DNA from: JAKJBL01 sp964461335
GTDB taxonomy: Bacteria; Bacillota; Clostridia; Christensenellales; CAG-138
Direction of reading: 5' to 3'
Assembly: GCA_964461335.1 (NCBI GenBank)
Contig: CAYWTY010000065.1
Location: forward strand, 1-9,242
DNA: 9,242 nucleotides
Shown here: piece by piece, positions 1 to 6,676 of the stretch
How positions within the stretch are numbered: position 1 is the stretch's first letter
Layout: each line of letters begins with the position of its first letter
Notes under the pieces: generated by a model
Database searches by the model: none
Seen by the model: the letters and a program-made list of their open reading frames with translations, nothing else
Told to the model about the DNA's origin: nothing
Program-made: the position numbers and the translations under genes

Positions 1-66
1 CAGCTCCCCGTTGCTCTTGGTCTACCGCTCTACCCCAACTATTGACATAGAGCCTAAATAAGCTTA

Positions 67-227
67 AGGAGACGCTGATTAAATGAGGAATGATGACCTG
101 GCGAGAAAGTTTTGTGTCCAGCAAGGAGCAAAATCGAAAGGATAGCAGCGCTATTTTAGATTTTAGCGACACAGCAGGGCGCAAAAACGGCCGCCAGGGT
201 GGCGTTACGAATTAATCAGTGTTTCCC
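67..227. mobile_element. MITE-like non-coding element bounded by imperfect inverted repeats
   Basis: The left end (67-84, core GACGCTGATTAA) and the reverse complement of the right end (227-210, core AACACTGATTAA) match at 14 of 18 positions. Such paired ends around about 160 bp without a credible ORF are typical of miniature inverted-repeat elements mobilised by a transposase encoded elsewhere. The interior has further short dyads (CGCTA...TAGCG at about 149-168; CGCCA...TGGCG at 192-204). No clear target-site duplication is visible, so the exact ends are uncertain. The element begins five bases after the cdaR stop codon. It could instead be a structured 3' region rather than a mobile element. 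Confidence 0.5.
183..204 (-). terminator. Possible intrinsic terminator of the cdaA-cdaR operon
   Basis: Read on the minus strand, a 5-bp GC-rich stem (CGCCA-CCC-TGGCG, 204-192) is followed after four bases by TTTTT (187-183). It lies about 27 bp beyond the cdaR stop codon, inside the inverted-repeat element. The gap between stem and U-tract is longer than ideal, so termination efficiency is doubtful. Confidence 0.35.
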
Positions 228-231
228 AAAA

Positions 232-1542
232 TTACGAGCGCTCAATTATTACTGTAACTTGGGCAACACTGCGTATGAAGGTGAGTTCTTCAGTTGTATG
301 CTCATCAACAAGCCGCACGCTTACATGGAGGTTATATGTGCCTTCCTTGAGGTTTTTCAAATCAACATATGCGTTTACATCATTGCGCTCAAGCGAGTCA
401 ACTAAAGTTACTCGCCCTTCAACGCTTATTGTTGTTATTTCATCGCTTAGGCGAACCTTATAGCCGCGCTCAAGCCCCATTGCATTAATAGGTACAGCTT
501 CGAAAACCTTTCTGCTGTTCTTTTCCCTAATATCTACATATACCTCAGCTTCGCCGCCATTGCCCAAAATCGAAACTCCTTCAGGAAGCAAAATCGCGAG
601 TTTTCCATGAACGGGTTCGCGCTTGCCTGCTATATCAAGGCCTGTAAGCATGAGTTTATCAATGCCTCTAAGCACTTCGCTATCCCCGATTATATCAAGC
701 ACTGCAGGTATTGAGGAGGCTGCATAGAGCCTGTAGTTTGCAGGTAAATTATCTGCCCCTAGCAAAGAGCCTATAACATCAACAGGTACAGTCTTTTTAG
801 AATAGACAGCCATTCGCACAGTAACTGCAGGCAAGCTCCCAATAAAATAAGTTGATGGGATTTCCTCGCCTTCGCTATCAAGCAGGCTTACATTTACAGC
901 ATCATTATAGCTTTGCGTTCTGCCGTTCATTTGTATTGTGCAAATTGCCTTTGATGCGCGCTCAACATCCTGCTTAGGGCCGCGTATATCAACCTTAAGT
1001 GCGCTTAATTCGGCAGTATCAGCCCAATAGCCAGAAGGCAGAGTGCCTTCATAGTATGCTTCTACTGGCACAGTCTTCTTCATTAAAGTATCTATTTCAA
1101 CAGCTACTTTATCAGGGTTGATGCCTTCCCTTTCAACCCATGTGTTTACAAGGCGAGTAGAAACAGATGCATTTATAGGCAGCGTCCAAATTCCCGGGGA
1201 AATGACAGAGTTAAGGCTAACTGATGCAGTAACATGTTCTGCATTAAGCTCCATATAAGTTGAAATAGGTGTGCTAACCCTAACGCTTACTCCTCCAAGC
1301 TCTTTTAGGGGGTTGCCGCGCACAACAAGGTCACGCGCAAGCAGGTCTGCCTCACCGCCAAGCGCAAAGCTCACAGGTACCTTGGGCAGAACCTTTATCC
1401 TGTTTGGGTTTTGAACTGTAAGCACTATGCCCCAAAGAACTGTTGCAAGAAGAAGCGCAGCAATTTTTATGCTGAGGTTCTTAAGCAGCAGCACCTTAGA
1501 AAACTCAGCTACACGTTTGCCTTTGTCTGTGTTATTCTCCAT
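232..1542 (-). CDS. cdaR: CdaR, YbbR-domain regulator of the c-di-AMP synthase CdaA
   Basis: This 436-residue protein has a short cytoplasmic N-terminus, one membrane segment (about residues 25-43) and an extracytoplasmic part of about four YbbR repeats. The repeats are marked by recurring VPV/VPI strand starts (KVPVSF, KKTVPVEA, KKTVPVDV, EAVPINA) roughly every 100 residues. CdaR proteins bind the membrane part of CdaA and modulate c-di-AMP synthesis. The open frame extends upstream to 1605, but I chose the ATG at 1542. It has GGAGGA (1554-1549) six bases upstream and overlaps the cdaA end by only 11 bp, which implies translational coupling. The longer start would run deep into cdaA. In many Bacillota glmM follows cdaR; here the operon ends at a non-coding inverted-repeat element. 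Confidence 0.93.
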   Translation of the reverse strand: MENNTDKGKRVAEFSKVLLLKNLSIKIAALLLATVLWGIVLTVQNPNRIKVLPKVPVSFALGGEADLLARDLVVRGNPLKELGGVSVRVSTPISTYMELNAEHVTASVSLNSVISPGIWTLPINASVSTRLVNTWVEREGINPDKVAVEIDTLMKKTVPVEAYYEGTLPSGYWADTAELSALKVDIRGPKQDVERASKAICTIQMNGRTQSYNDAVNVSLLDSEGEEIPSTYFIGSLPAVTVRMAVYSKKTVPVDVIGSLLGADNLPANYRLYAASSIPAVLDIIGDSEVLRGIDKLMLTGLDIAGKREPVHGKLAILLPEGVSILGNGGEAEVYVDIREKNSRKVFEAVPINAMGLERGYKVRLSDEITTISVEGRVTLVDSLERNDVNAYVDLKNLKEGTYNLHVSVRLVDEHTTEELTFIRSVAQVTVIIERS

Positions 1543-2374
1543 TTTTCTTCCTCCGGGCAAACCATGCAAACGACGTGCCGCGTTCCTTTTGGTAGATGCC
1601 ATCAAGCAAATCCTTAAGCGCCTTTGAGTCTATATAACGTACCAGCTTACCGTCTTGTGCTACAGATATAATCCCCGTTTCTTCGGAAACGACAAGAGTA
1701 ATGCTATCGGACACGCTCGAAATCCCAAGCGCTGCCCTATGCCTTGTTCCAAGTTCGCGAGCAATATCCATATCATCAGAGAGCGGCAGAAAACAACCTG
1801 CAGCAACAATAGTATCATTGCGAATTACAACTGCGCCATCATGGAGCTGAGTATTTGGTTCGAATATGTTTTCAAGCAATGAACCTGAAACTATGCCCTG
1901 TATTCGTGTGCCTGTTGAAATAATATCGCCAAGTGCAACACTTTGCTCAATAACTATAAGCGCGCCAACATGGCGGCGGGCCATACTGAGGATAGCCTTA
2001 TGAAGCTCGCGCACAATTTCGCCTTGGTCGCTCGCAAAGCCTGCCCAAATACTGCGGTCGAACAGTCTTCCGCGGCCAATATGCTCAAATGCGCGGCGAA
2101 TTTCCGGCTGGAAGAGAATAACTACCACAATAAGGCCTGACTGCACAATTGCGCCAAGTATTGCGCTTAAAGTATGGAGTGAAAGCAGCTGGCTTATAAA
2201 GTAAGACAGGTAGAGGATGGCGAAACCCTTAAGTACCTGATATGCACGCGTTTCTTTTGTCCAAACAATGAGCTTATAAAACAGCCATGCGATTATCAGT
2301 ATATCAAGAGCGTCCCCAAACGAAAACTGGCCAAACCCGCTAGCTATAGCGTTCGCTATTTCGTCATAGGACAT
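1532..2374 (-). CDS. cdaA: CdaA, membrane-bound diadenylate cyclase (c-di-AMP synthase)
   Basis: This 280-residue protein has three N-terminal membrane segments (about residues 22-38, 48-64 and 70-88) and a cytoplasmic DisA_N/DAC domain. It condenses two ATP into c-di-AMP, an essential second messenger for potassium/osmolyte balance and cell-wall homeostasis. The two catalytic signatures are intact: DGA (179-181, in LHDGAVVI) and RHR (211-213, in GTRHRAALG). Length and order match the CdaA family. The ATG at 2374 follows GGGAGG with normal spacing. It is the first gene of a two-gene operon with cdaR, with an 11 bp overlap, and a sigma-A-like promoter lies about 90 bp upstream. No key residue is missing, so it should be active. 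Confidence 0.96.
   Translation of the reverse strand: MSYDEIANAIASGFGQFSFGDALDILIIAWLFYKLIVWTKETRAYQVLKGFAILYLSYFISQLLSLHTLSAILGAIVQSGLIVVVILFQPEIRRAFEHIGRGRLFDRSIWAGFASDQGEIVRELHKAILSMARRHVGALIVIEQSVALGDIISTGTRIQGIVSGSLLENIFEPNTQLHDGAVVIRNDTIVAAGCFLPLSDDMDIARELGTRHRAALGISSVSDSITLVVSEETGIISVAQDGKLVRYIDSKALKDLLDGIYQKERGTSFAWFARRKKNGE
1549..1554 (-). promoter_or_regulatory. Ribosome binding site fixing the cdaR start
   Basis: GGAGGA on the minus strand ends six bases before the ATG at 1542, within the last codons of cdaA. It decides between the long open frame (from 1605) and the shorter, conventional CdaR start. Confidence 0.8.
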
Positions 2375-2404
2375 GCCCCAACCTCCCTTTGCTGCCTTTA
2401 ATTT

Positions 2405-2426
2405 GCTATTGACATTTGTTATAGCA
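2405..2426 (-). promoter_or_regulatory. Small dyad in the cdaA leader
   Basis: TGCTAT and ATAGCA form a 6-bp inverted repeat with an 11-base spacer, between the proposed cdaA promoter and the start codon. It could be a weak RNA hairpin or an operator half-site pair. There is no U-tract, and I recognise no known riboswitch. Confidence 0.2.
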
Positions 2427-2461
2427 GCAGGACTTTAACCCACATATGCACCGATAAACGT

Positions 2462-2490
2462 ATTATACAGTATGTATTCCCTATTTTAAA
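2462..2490 (-). promoter_or_regulatory. Sigma-A-type promoter for cdaA-cdaR
   Basis: On the minus strand, a perfect TATAAT (2467-2462) is preceded after 17 bp by TTTAAA (2490-2485), a weak -35. Transcription would start near 2455, giving a leader of about 80 bases. The site lies between the phosphatase stop codon and cdaA, where no strong terminator is visible, so read-through from the phosphatase gene is also possible. Confidence 0.55.
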
Positions 2491-2528
2491 GCTGTCATTG
2501 TGCTGCATAAGCAGAATTTATTAAATCT

Positions 2529-3608
2529 TTACAGCCTATTGTCCTTTGCACTTAAGCTAACAAGCAGCATACATACATCGTCATTTCTTATTGGGAGCAC
2601 TTCTTGCTCCAGTTTCTTAATAAGGGCTCTGCCTTGCGTGTTTTTAACTGCATCCACCAACAGAGTTTCTGTAAGCTTGGTTGATTTTCTATCAAGCAGG
2701 CCGTCTGTGTAAAGAAAAAGGCGGCTGCCCTCAAGCATACGTGTTGTTTTGCTCTCGTAGGGAATATCCTCCTTCCAATTGCAAAGCGGAAGCGATGGTT
2801 GAAAGAGCCGCTCAAGCCTGTTTTCAACTACAAGCAAAGGGGTTGCGTTAAGCCCTGCATTCGCCCATTCAAGGCTGCAATCTTTAGGGTTGAGTAATGC
2901 TGCAAACATTGAAACATAAACTTGTTCACCCAACCCCATTGCTAAAAATGCTTTTAGCGCAAAGCTAAGCAGCTCTGAAGGGGAGTTTATTCGTATGCCG
3001 CTAAGCGCGCCGCGAAGGAGCAGCGTAACCATAGCTGCCGAGAAACCGTGGCCTGAGACATCCGCAATATAGAATGCAAGCTTTCCGTCAGGTTGCCTGC
3101 TAAAGCCGAGCATATCCCCGCCCATACTGCTTGCAGGAAGGTAGCTTGCATGCGCGCTTACACCCGGGCTTGGGTACTCAGGCATATGAAAAAGCGCGTG
3201 CTGCATCCGAGCTGCAAATTCAGCATCTTGAAGCAGGAGCCTGTTTTGCTCGCTAATTTCTCTATTTTTCTTAACTTGGGATGTTATGTCCCTAAATACT
3301 TCAACTGTGCCAAGCGCACATCCGCAAGAATCAAAGAGAGGAGATGCCTTAACCCAATATATCCGCCCGCGGTTACGCGTTTTCTTTTGCTGTTGAGAGC
3401 CAGTTTTAAGCGACCGCCTCGCTACGCAGTTTGCGCAGGCTGTAGTTTTGTTGAACATTTCTGTGCAAATCTTCCCCTGCTGAGCGCCAAAGCGTTCTAA
3501 ATAGCTTTTATTGGTCAGCACTACCCGCTGTTCAATGTCAAGAACGCGGAGCATATCCTGCATGGAATCGAGAACTCCTCCAAAGAGCTCGGGCTTGCTT
3601 TCAAGCAT
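2529..3608 (-). CDS. PAS domain-PP2C (SpoIIE/RsbU-type) serine phosphatase
   Basis: This is a soluble 359-residue protein. Residues about 10-112 form a PAS domain, ending in the typical GTVEVFRDIT strand. A short helical linker follows (about 112-140), then a SpoIIE-type PP2C domain (about 145-352). Metal-binding signatures are GGD (163-165), ADVSGHG (182-188), TDG (301-303) and NDD (342-344); NAG is at 250-252. The position usually held by Asp in GGDxxD is Gly168, a variant. Such enzymes usually dephosphorylate anti-anti-sigma (SpoIIAA/RsbV) proteins in response to a ligand at the sensor, but no partner gene is in the window, so the target is inferred only from family. The PAS domain is cysteine-rich (Cys48, 58, 61, 95, 97). 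The ATG at 3608 follows GGAGG by five bases. Confidence 0.88.
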   Translation of the reverse strand: MLESKPELFGGVLDSMQDMLRVLDIEQRVVLTNKSYLERFGAQQGKICTEMFNKTTACANCVARRSLKTGSQQQKKTRNRGRIYWVKASPLFDSCGCALGTVEVFRDITSQVKKNREISEQNRLLLQDAEFAARMQHALFHMPEYPSPGVSAHASYLPASSMGGDMLGFSRQPDGKLAFYIADVSGHGFSAAMVTLLLRGALSGIRINSPSELLSFALKAFLAMGLGEQVYVSMFAALLNPKDCSLEWANAGLNATPLLVVENRLERLFQPSLPLCNWKEDIPYESKTTRMLEGSRLFLYTDGLLDRKSTKLTETLLVDAVKNTQGRALIKKLEQEVLPIRNDDVCMLLVSLSAKDNRL

Positions 3609-3674
3609 CTATGCCTCCGTTAAATAGCTGATAAACATGAGCGCATTCTTGCAAACTGCAATTGTTTATCTTTC

Positions 3675-3703
3675 ATTATATCATGAAGTTATTCAGGCTC
3701 CAA
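3675..3703 (-). promoter_or_regulatory. Probable sigma-A promoter of the PAS-PP2C phosphatase gene
   Basis: On the minus strand, TATAAT (3680-3675) is preceded after 17 bp by TTGGAG (3703-3698), which keeps the TTG of the -35 consensus. It lies about 67 bp upstream of the phosphatase start in the divergent intergenic region. Confidence 0.45.
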
Positions 3704-3771
3704 TATCTGCCTTACGAATAAACTCCGCACTATTTAGGTTATGCTTAAATGAGTTTGCATAAAGAGCGTTT

Positions 3772-3804
3772 TATAATGCAGTTTTGCAACCCTCATAGTA
3801 TAAT
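3772..3804 (+). promoter_or_regulatory. Candidate -10 elements for the DUF3006 gene
   Basis: Two TATAAT hexamers (3772-3777 and 3799-3804) lie 62 and 35 bp upstream of the DUF3006 start. Neither has a good -35 at 16-18 bp, so the assignment is tentative. The second is the better placed for a short leader. Confidence 0.35.
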
Positions 3805-3838
3805 TAAAGCCAAAGCTGCAACGAAAAGAGGTTAACGC

Positions 3839-4060
3839 ATGTTAATAATTGATAGATTTGAGGGCGACTACGCAGTATGCGAATATGATGATAACGCCTT
3901 TATTCATATAAGGCGCAGCCTTATTTCGCAAAGCGCAAGTGAAGGGGATGTGCTCGACTTCGGCGAAAACCTTTTTACAATTAATGAAGCCTCAACCTCA
4001 TTGCGGCATAAAACGATTGCAGAAAAGGCAAGCCGCCTCTTCTCAAAGGGAAAAGCCTAA
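3839..4060 (+). CDS. DUF3006 family small protein
   Basis: This is a 73-residue soluble protein. It opens with the DUF3006 signature: IDRFEGDYAVCEYDD, then a basic strand (IHIRRSLI) and a GDVL turn, with a charged helical tail. The family is small, probably beta-rich and of unknown biochemical role. It is often found alone or near ComEC-like hydrolases, none of which is present here. The ATG at 3839 has an AGAGG ribosome site about seven bases upstream. It is the only plus-strand gene in the middle of the window. Its TAA stop (4058-4060) overlaps the TAG (4059-4057) of the small fourth ger cistron on the other strand. Confidence 0.82.
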   Translation: MLIIDRFEGDYAVCEYDDNAFIHIRRSLISQSASEGDVLDFGENLFTINEASTSLRHKTIAEKASRLFSKGKA

Positions 4061-4218
4061 GAAACATAAGCAAGCAAAAGGAAGCCCGAGAAAAGTGCAA
4101 GCACAAGCAGGATACCTGTGCCGGCTGCACCAAAATAATACTTGCGCTTCATACAGTGCAAAAGATATGCACTTGTGTAAATTACAGCTGCTACATCAAA
4201 AAGCAGAAAAACAAGCAA
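4057..4218 (-). CDS. Small two-TM protein, putative fourth (D-type) subunit of the germinant receptor
   Basis: A 53-codon frame starts at TTG (4218), 29 bases after the gerC stop. It is preceded by AAGGGGGG (4232-4225) with a six-base spacer. The product has two hydrophobic segments (about residues 2-22 and 30-51) joined by a basic loop, HCMKRK (21-26). The positive-inside rule therefore predicts a hairpin with both ends outside the cytoplasm. Codon choice (CTT, GCA, TTT) resembles the ger genes. An in-frame TAA just upstream of the Shine-Dalgarno excludes a longer version. Some Bacillus ger operons are known to have an adjacent gene for a small two-TM 'D subunit' (for example gerKD) that modulates receptor function. 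Position, size and topology match, but I recognise no sequence signature, so the assignment is inference. Confidence 0.62.
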   Translation of the reverse strand: MLVFLLFDVAAVIYTSAYLLHCMKRKYYFGAAGTGILLVLALFSGFLLLAYVS

Positions 4219-4224
4219 TCTATT

Positions 4225-4232
4225 CCCCCCTT
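4225..4232 (-). promoter_or_regulatory. Ribosome binding site of the fourth ger cistron
   Basis: AAGGGGGG on the minus strand lies six bases before a TTG codon, in the short gerC-to-downstream gap. It is the main reason to accept the non-ATG start at 4218. Confidence 0.55.
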
Positions 4233-4247
4233 AAAAAAGGCATTCTG

Positions 4248-5567
4248 CTATTCAACACTTGATTTGGATGGGTTGTAATCTAAATAAATATCTATCTTAA
4301 ACTCAGCTCTCGTGTTTTTAAATGCAGCTTCCCAGTCAAAAGCTTCCCAAGCAGATGTTCGCTTAAACAGTTTTACTGCAACATTACCAAGCCCAAATAC
4401 ATCGCTTCCTAGTGACTGGCACGCAGTAAAGACTTCAGCCACCCTATTTTCAAGGAAAACGGCTATTCGAGCTTCCATTTCCTCATTTGAGTATTCTTTT
4501 AACTCCGGATGTTCAATACTTGCATATAAAGTAATTTCAAAATAAGCCTTGGGCTCCTCGCCAAGCTCCAAATTTACTTTTGGCTGCGCCTTGGCTATAA
4601 GCCTCACGCTTATTAAACGTTCATCAGGAAGCGGCAATTGAATGCGGCCCTTTTCAAACTGCCCTTTTGCAATCAACAGCGCTTGAGTATGTAAACCGTT
4701 CAAATAACCAATGAGCCTGTGTTTATGGAAGAGCGCAGAGCCCATCATGCTCGATTCTAAGCCGCCCTGTCTTTCCATTTGGCCAGGGAGATACTCCGTT
4801 GCACCAAGTATATCTGCTGCTTGGGGTATATCCAGCATTCTGCCCTCATCATCTTCACCTTTTTCGCTTTGCTCCTTTTCGCTTTGTGAAGAAGCAGAGT
4901 TTTTACTGCTGCTCTTTTTCTCATCCTCGTTTTTTGCTCCGCTTTCTTTCGAACATCCTGAATCAAACACACCAAGCGGAAGAAGTATGTCGTTATTTTC
5001 AGCAATTACGTTTTCATAAAACTCAGAGAGCGTAATTGAAGGTATGAAGCCGGTTCTCCTGCTGTAATCCACAAAACTATATTGAAGCTTTGCAACATTT
5101 GGGTTGAGCTCACTTTGAATACCGCTAAGAAAGTCATAAGCTCTGCCGCGAACAGAAATTAGGTTTGCATAATAGCGAATGTTGAGCATACCCAATGAGG
5201 AAGCTAAAAGCCCCTCTAAACCCCCGCTGCGCGCAATATCTTCGCCAAAAACAATTGCTGCTGTTCGCGAGAGATTAAGGCTAAACGGCAGGCTGCTTTC
5301 TATTAAATCAACTGCTTCAAACAAATCATCGCATTCTACACCAACATGTGCGCACAATTCGCTTTCTGCTCCTTCCATAGCCCCATTCCCCCGCTGTAAG
5401 AGCATGCTTACAAAAAGCGGCTTATTTCTGCCTGCATCAACCCCTATTATTGTTGCATATCCGTATTCGTCAATGCTTTTCGCGCTTATACAGCCTGAGC
5501 TAAGGAGCATAAGCAGGCTTAGCACAGCAATTAGAGCTTTCTTTAATAAAGTGTTTGGGCGCGTCAT
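4248..5567 (-). CDS. gerC: Ger(x)C family germinant receptor lipoprotein (C subunit)
   Basis: This 439-residue lipoprotein has a basic N-terminus, a hydrophobic signal segment (about residues 7-24) and the lipobox LSSGC. Lipid attachment is expected at Cys26, anchoring it on the outer face of the inner spore membrane. The order is N-terminal domain (about 30-200), linker, then the C-terminal Ger(x)C domain (about 265-439). The linker (about 204-243) is unusually rich in Ser, Lys and Glu/Asp and makes the protein longer than a typical GerC. The start ATG at 5567 overlaps the gerB stop by four bases (ATGA), and an AGGAAAG ribosome site lies inside the last gerB codons. It works with the A and B subunits as a nutrient sensor for spore germination. 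Confidence 0.93.
   Translation of the reverse strand: MTRPNTLLKKALIAVLSLLMLLSSGCISAKSIDEYGYATIIGVDAGRNKPLFVSMLLQRGNGAMEGAESELCAHVGVECDDLFEAVDLIESSLPFSLNLSRTAAIVFGEDIARSGGLEGLLASSLGMLNIRYYANLISVRGRAYDFLSGIQSELNPNVAKLQYSFVDYSRRTGFIPSITLSEFYENVIAENNDILLPLGVFDSGCSKESGAKNEDEKKSSSKNSASSQSEKEQSEKGEDDEGRMLDIPQAADILGATEYLPGQMERQGGLESSMMGSALFHKHRLIGYLNGLHTQALLIAKGQFEKGRIQLPLPDERLISVRLIAKAQPKVNLELGEEPKAYFEITLYASIEHPELKEYSNEEMEARIAVFLENRVAEVFTACQSLGSDVFGLGNVAVKLFKRTSAWEAFDWEAAFKNTRAEFKIDIYLDYNPSKSSVE
4861..4886 (-). repeat. 11-bp direct repeat in the GerC linker
   Basis: TTTTCGCTTTG occurs at 4861-4871 and 4876-4886 (15-bp period, in frame). On the coding strand it gives repeated Ser-Glu-Lys in the charged linker, consistent with linker growth by replication slippage. 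Confidence 0.6.
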
Positions 5568-6676
5568 GATGTTCTTTCCTGTCTTTTTTTGTTCGAAGAC
5601 TTAAGCCTTGCAATAAGCGCTGCAAGCAATAACGGGGCAGCGGCAAGTAGCAGCCCCCAGCCTGAAATTATACGCTCAACATTTTCCCAAATGGCTGACT
5701 GAGAGTGCATAAGAAGCGTTAATACGCTCACTGATACAGAAAACACAGCAACACAGGGTCGTATATCATTGTGCTCAAATGCGCCTGAAAACAAAAGCGC
5801 TGCTGTGTAAATATAATAACCTGCTGCAAGCATAGAAGAAATGAGCCAGCCGAAAAACAGAAGCTTATCCAACCTTTGGAGATACCCCCCAGTGCGGAAA
5901 TTCATTGTCAACCTATACATAGGCGAGTGCATTTTAGAGAGCGCTTTGTAAGAATAAGTCATCCCTATGCATAGCTGGGCAACTGAACACAAAAGCCCTG
6001 CAATAATTGCAGCAGAATACCCTGCGCGTTGCGCCATCTTCGGGCCATGCACACCTTGAGCAACAATTAAAAGCCCTAACAGAGCAGGGAGGAATAATAA
6101 TGTATCCTTAACTCCAAGCCGCAAGAGGTTTTCTATACCATCGCCTAAAAACGGAGCAAGCCGTTCAGTTTTATAATTGAACGCAGCAAAAAGTAGCGAA
6201 CCAAGAAGCGACAAGAGCAAGAGCCCAATAAAAAGCCTTGATGCTCTTGCTATGCTTTCAAGCCCCTTCCACGCGAGCATAAATACAACAGGCGCTAAGT
6301 ATGCAAGCAGCTTCCATTCTAATACCCCTGGGAAGATAAACCTTACCATCATAAGTGTAAACCTGCTTAGGAGCATAGCTGCACAAGCAAGCAGCAGCAA
6401 AGAATAAACTAAAGCAGCAATACGGCTAAAAAATGGGCCAAGCCCGCTTCTAAGCAGCGCCCAAAGCGTTAAATGCCCAGCAGAGCGCATTGCGCTTACA
6501 GCTAGAGCAAAAATGATAATTGCAATTGCAGCAGAAACAAGCATTGAAATATAAGAGGAATTTCCCAAGGAATAAAGTGCGCTGCTCTCAAAGGTAAACA
6601 AACCGCTTGAGCAAGCTGCAATTGCAGCTATGCAAACTGACTCCTGCCTGCCGATGCTGCCTTGGCGCAAGTTCAT
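5564..6676 (-). CDS. gerB: GerB-type spore germination permease (B subunit)
   Basis: This is a 370-residue integral membrane protein with about ten hydrophobic segments across its whole length. It belongs to the spore germination permease family of the APC transporter superfamily and is thought to bind the nutrient germinant. It starts MNLRQGSIGRQE, the usual short cytoplasmic lead into the first helix, and ends in a basic tail (SSNKKRQERTS). The ATG at 6676 overlaps the gerA stop by four bases (ATGA), and the GGAGG site is formed by the Glu-Glu codons at the gerA end, so translation of the two is coupled. Length is normal for the family and no frameshift is seen. The germinant it recognises cannot be read from the sequence. 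Confidence 0.93.
   Translation of the reverse strand: MNLRQGSIGRQESVCIAAIAACSSGLFTFESSALYSLGNSSYISMLVSAAIAIIIFALAVSAMRSAGHLTLWALLRSGLGPFFSRIAALVYSLLLLACAAMLLSRFTLMMVRFIFPGVLEWKLLAYLAPVVFMLAWKGLESIARASRLFIGLLLLSLLGSLLFAAFNYKTERLAPFLGDGIENLLRLGVKDTLLFLPALLGLLIVAQGVHGPKMAQRAGYSAAIIAGLLCSVAQLCIGMTYSYKALSKMHSPMYRLTMNFRTGGYLQRLDKLLFFGWLISSMLAAGYYIYTAALLFSGAFEHNDIRPCVAVFSVSVSVLTLLMHSQSAIWENVERIISGWGLLLAAAPLLLAALIARLKSSNKKRQERTS

Noticed and set aside
1..45. Possible 3' end of a plus-strand gene (14 codons to TGA at 43-45)
   Set aside because: Fourteen open codons are expected by chance and the peptide end is not recognisable.
1..45. tRNA-like string GTTGGGGTAGAGC on the minus strand
   Set aside because: It only resembles a D-arm; no acceptor stem, anticodon arm or T-arm can be assembled around it.
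1543..1605. Longer N-terminus of CdaR starting at 1605
   Set aside because: It would overlap cdaA by 74 bp and adds residues with no family match; the ATG at 1542 has an excellent ribosome site and the normal CdaR beginning.
3093..3500. 135-codon plus-strand ORF inside the phosphatase gene
   Set aside because: It is antisense to a gene with clear PAS and PP2C motifs; its sequence shows no domain and it lacks a credible ribosome site.
4228..4239. CCTTTTTTAAGG after gerC as an intrinsic terminator
   Set aside because: The stem is only 4 bp with no following U-tract, and the bases overlap the ribosome site of the fourth cistron.
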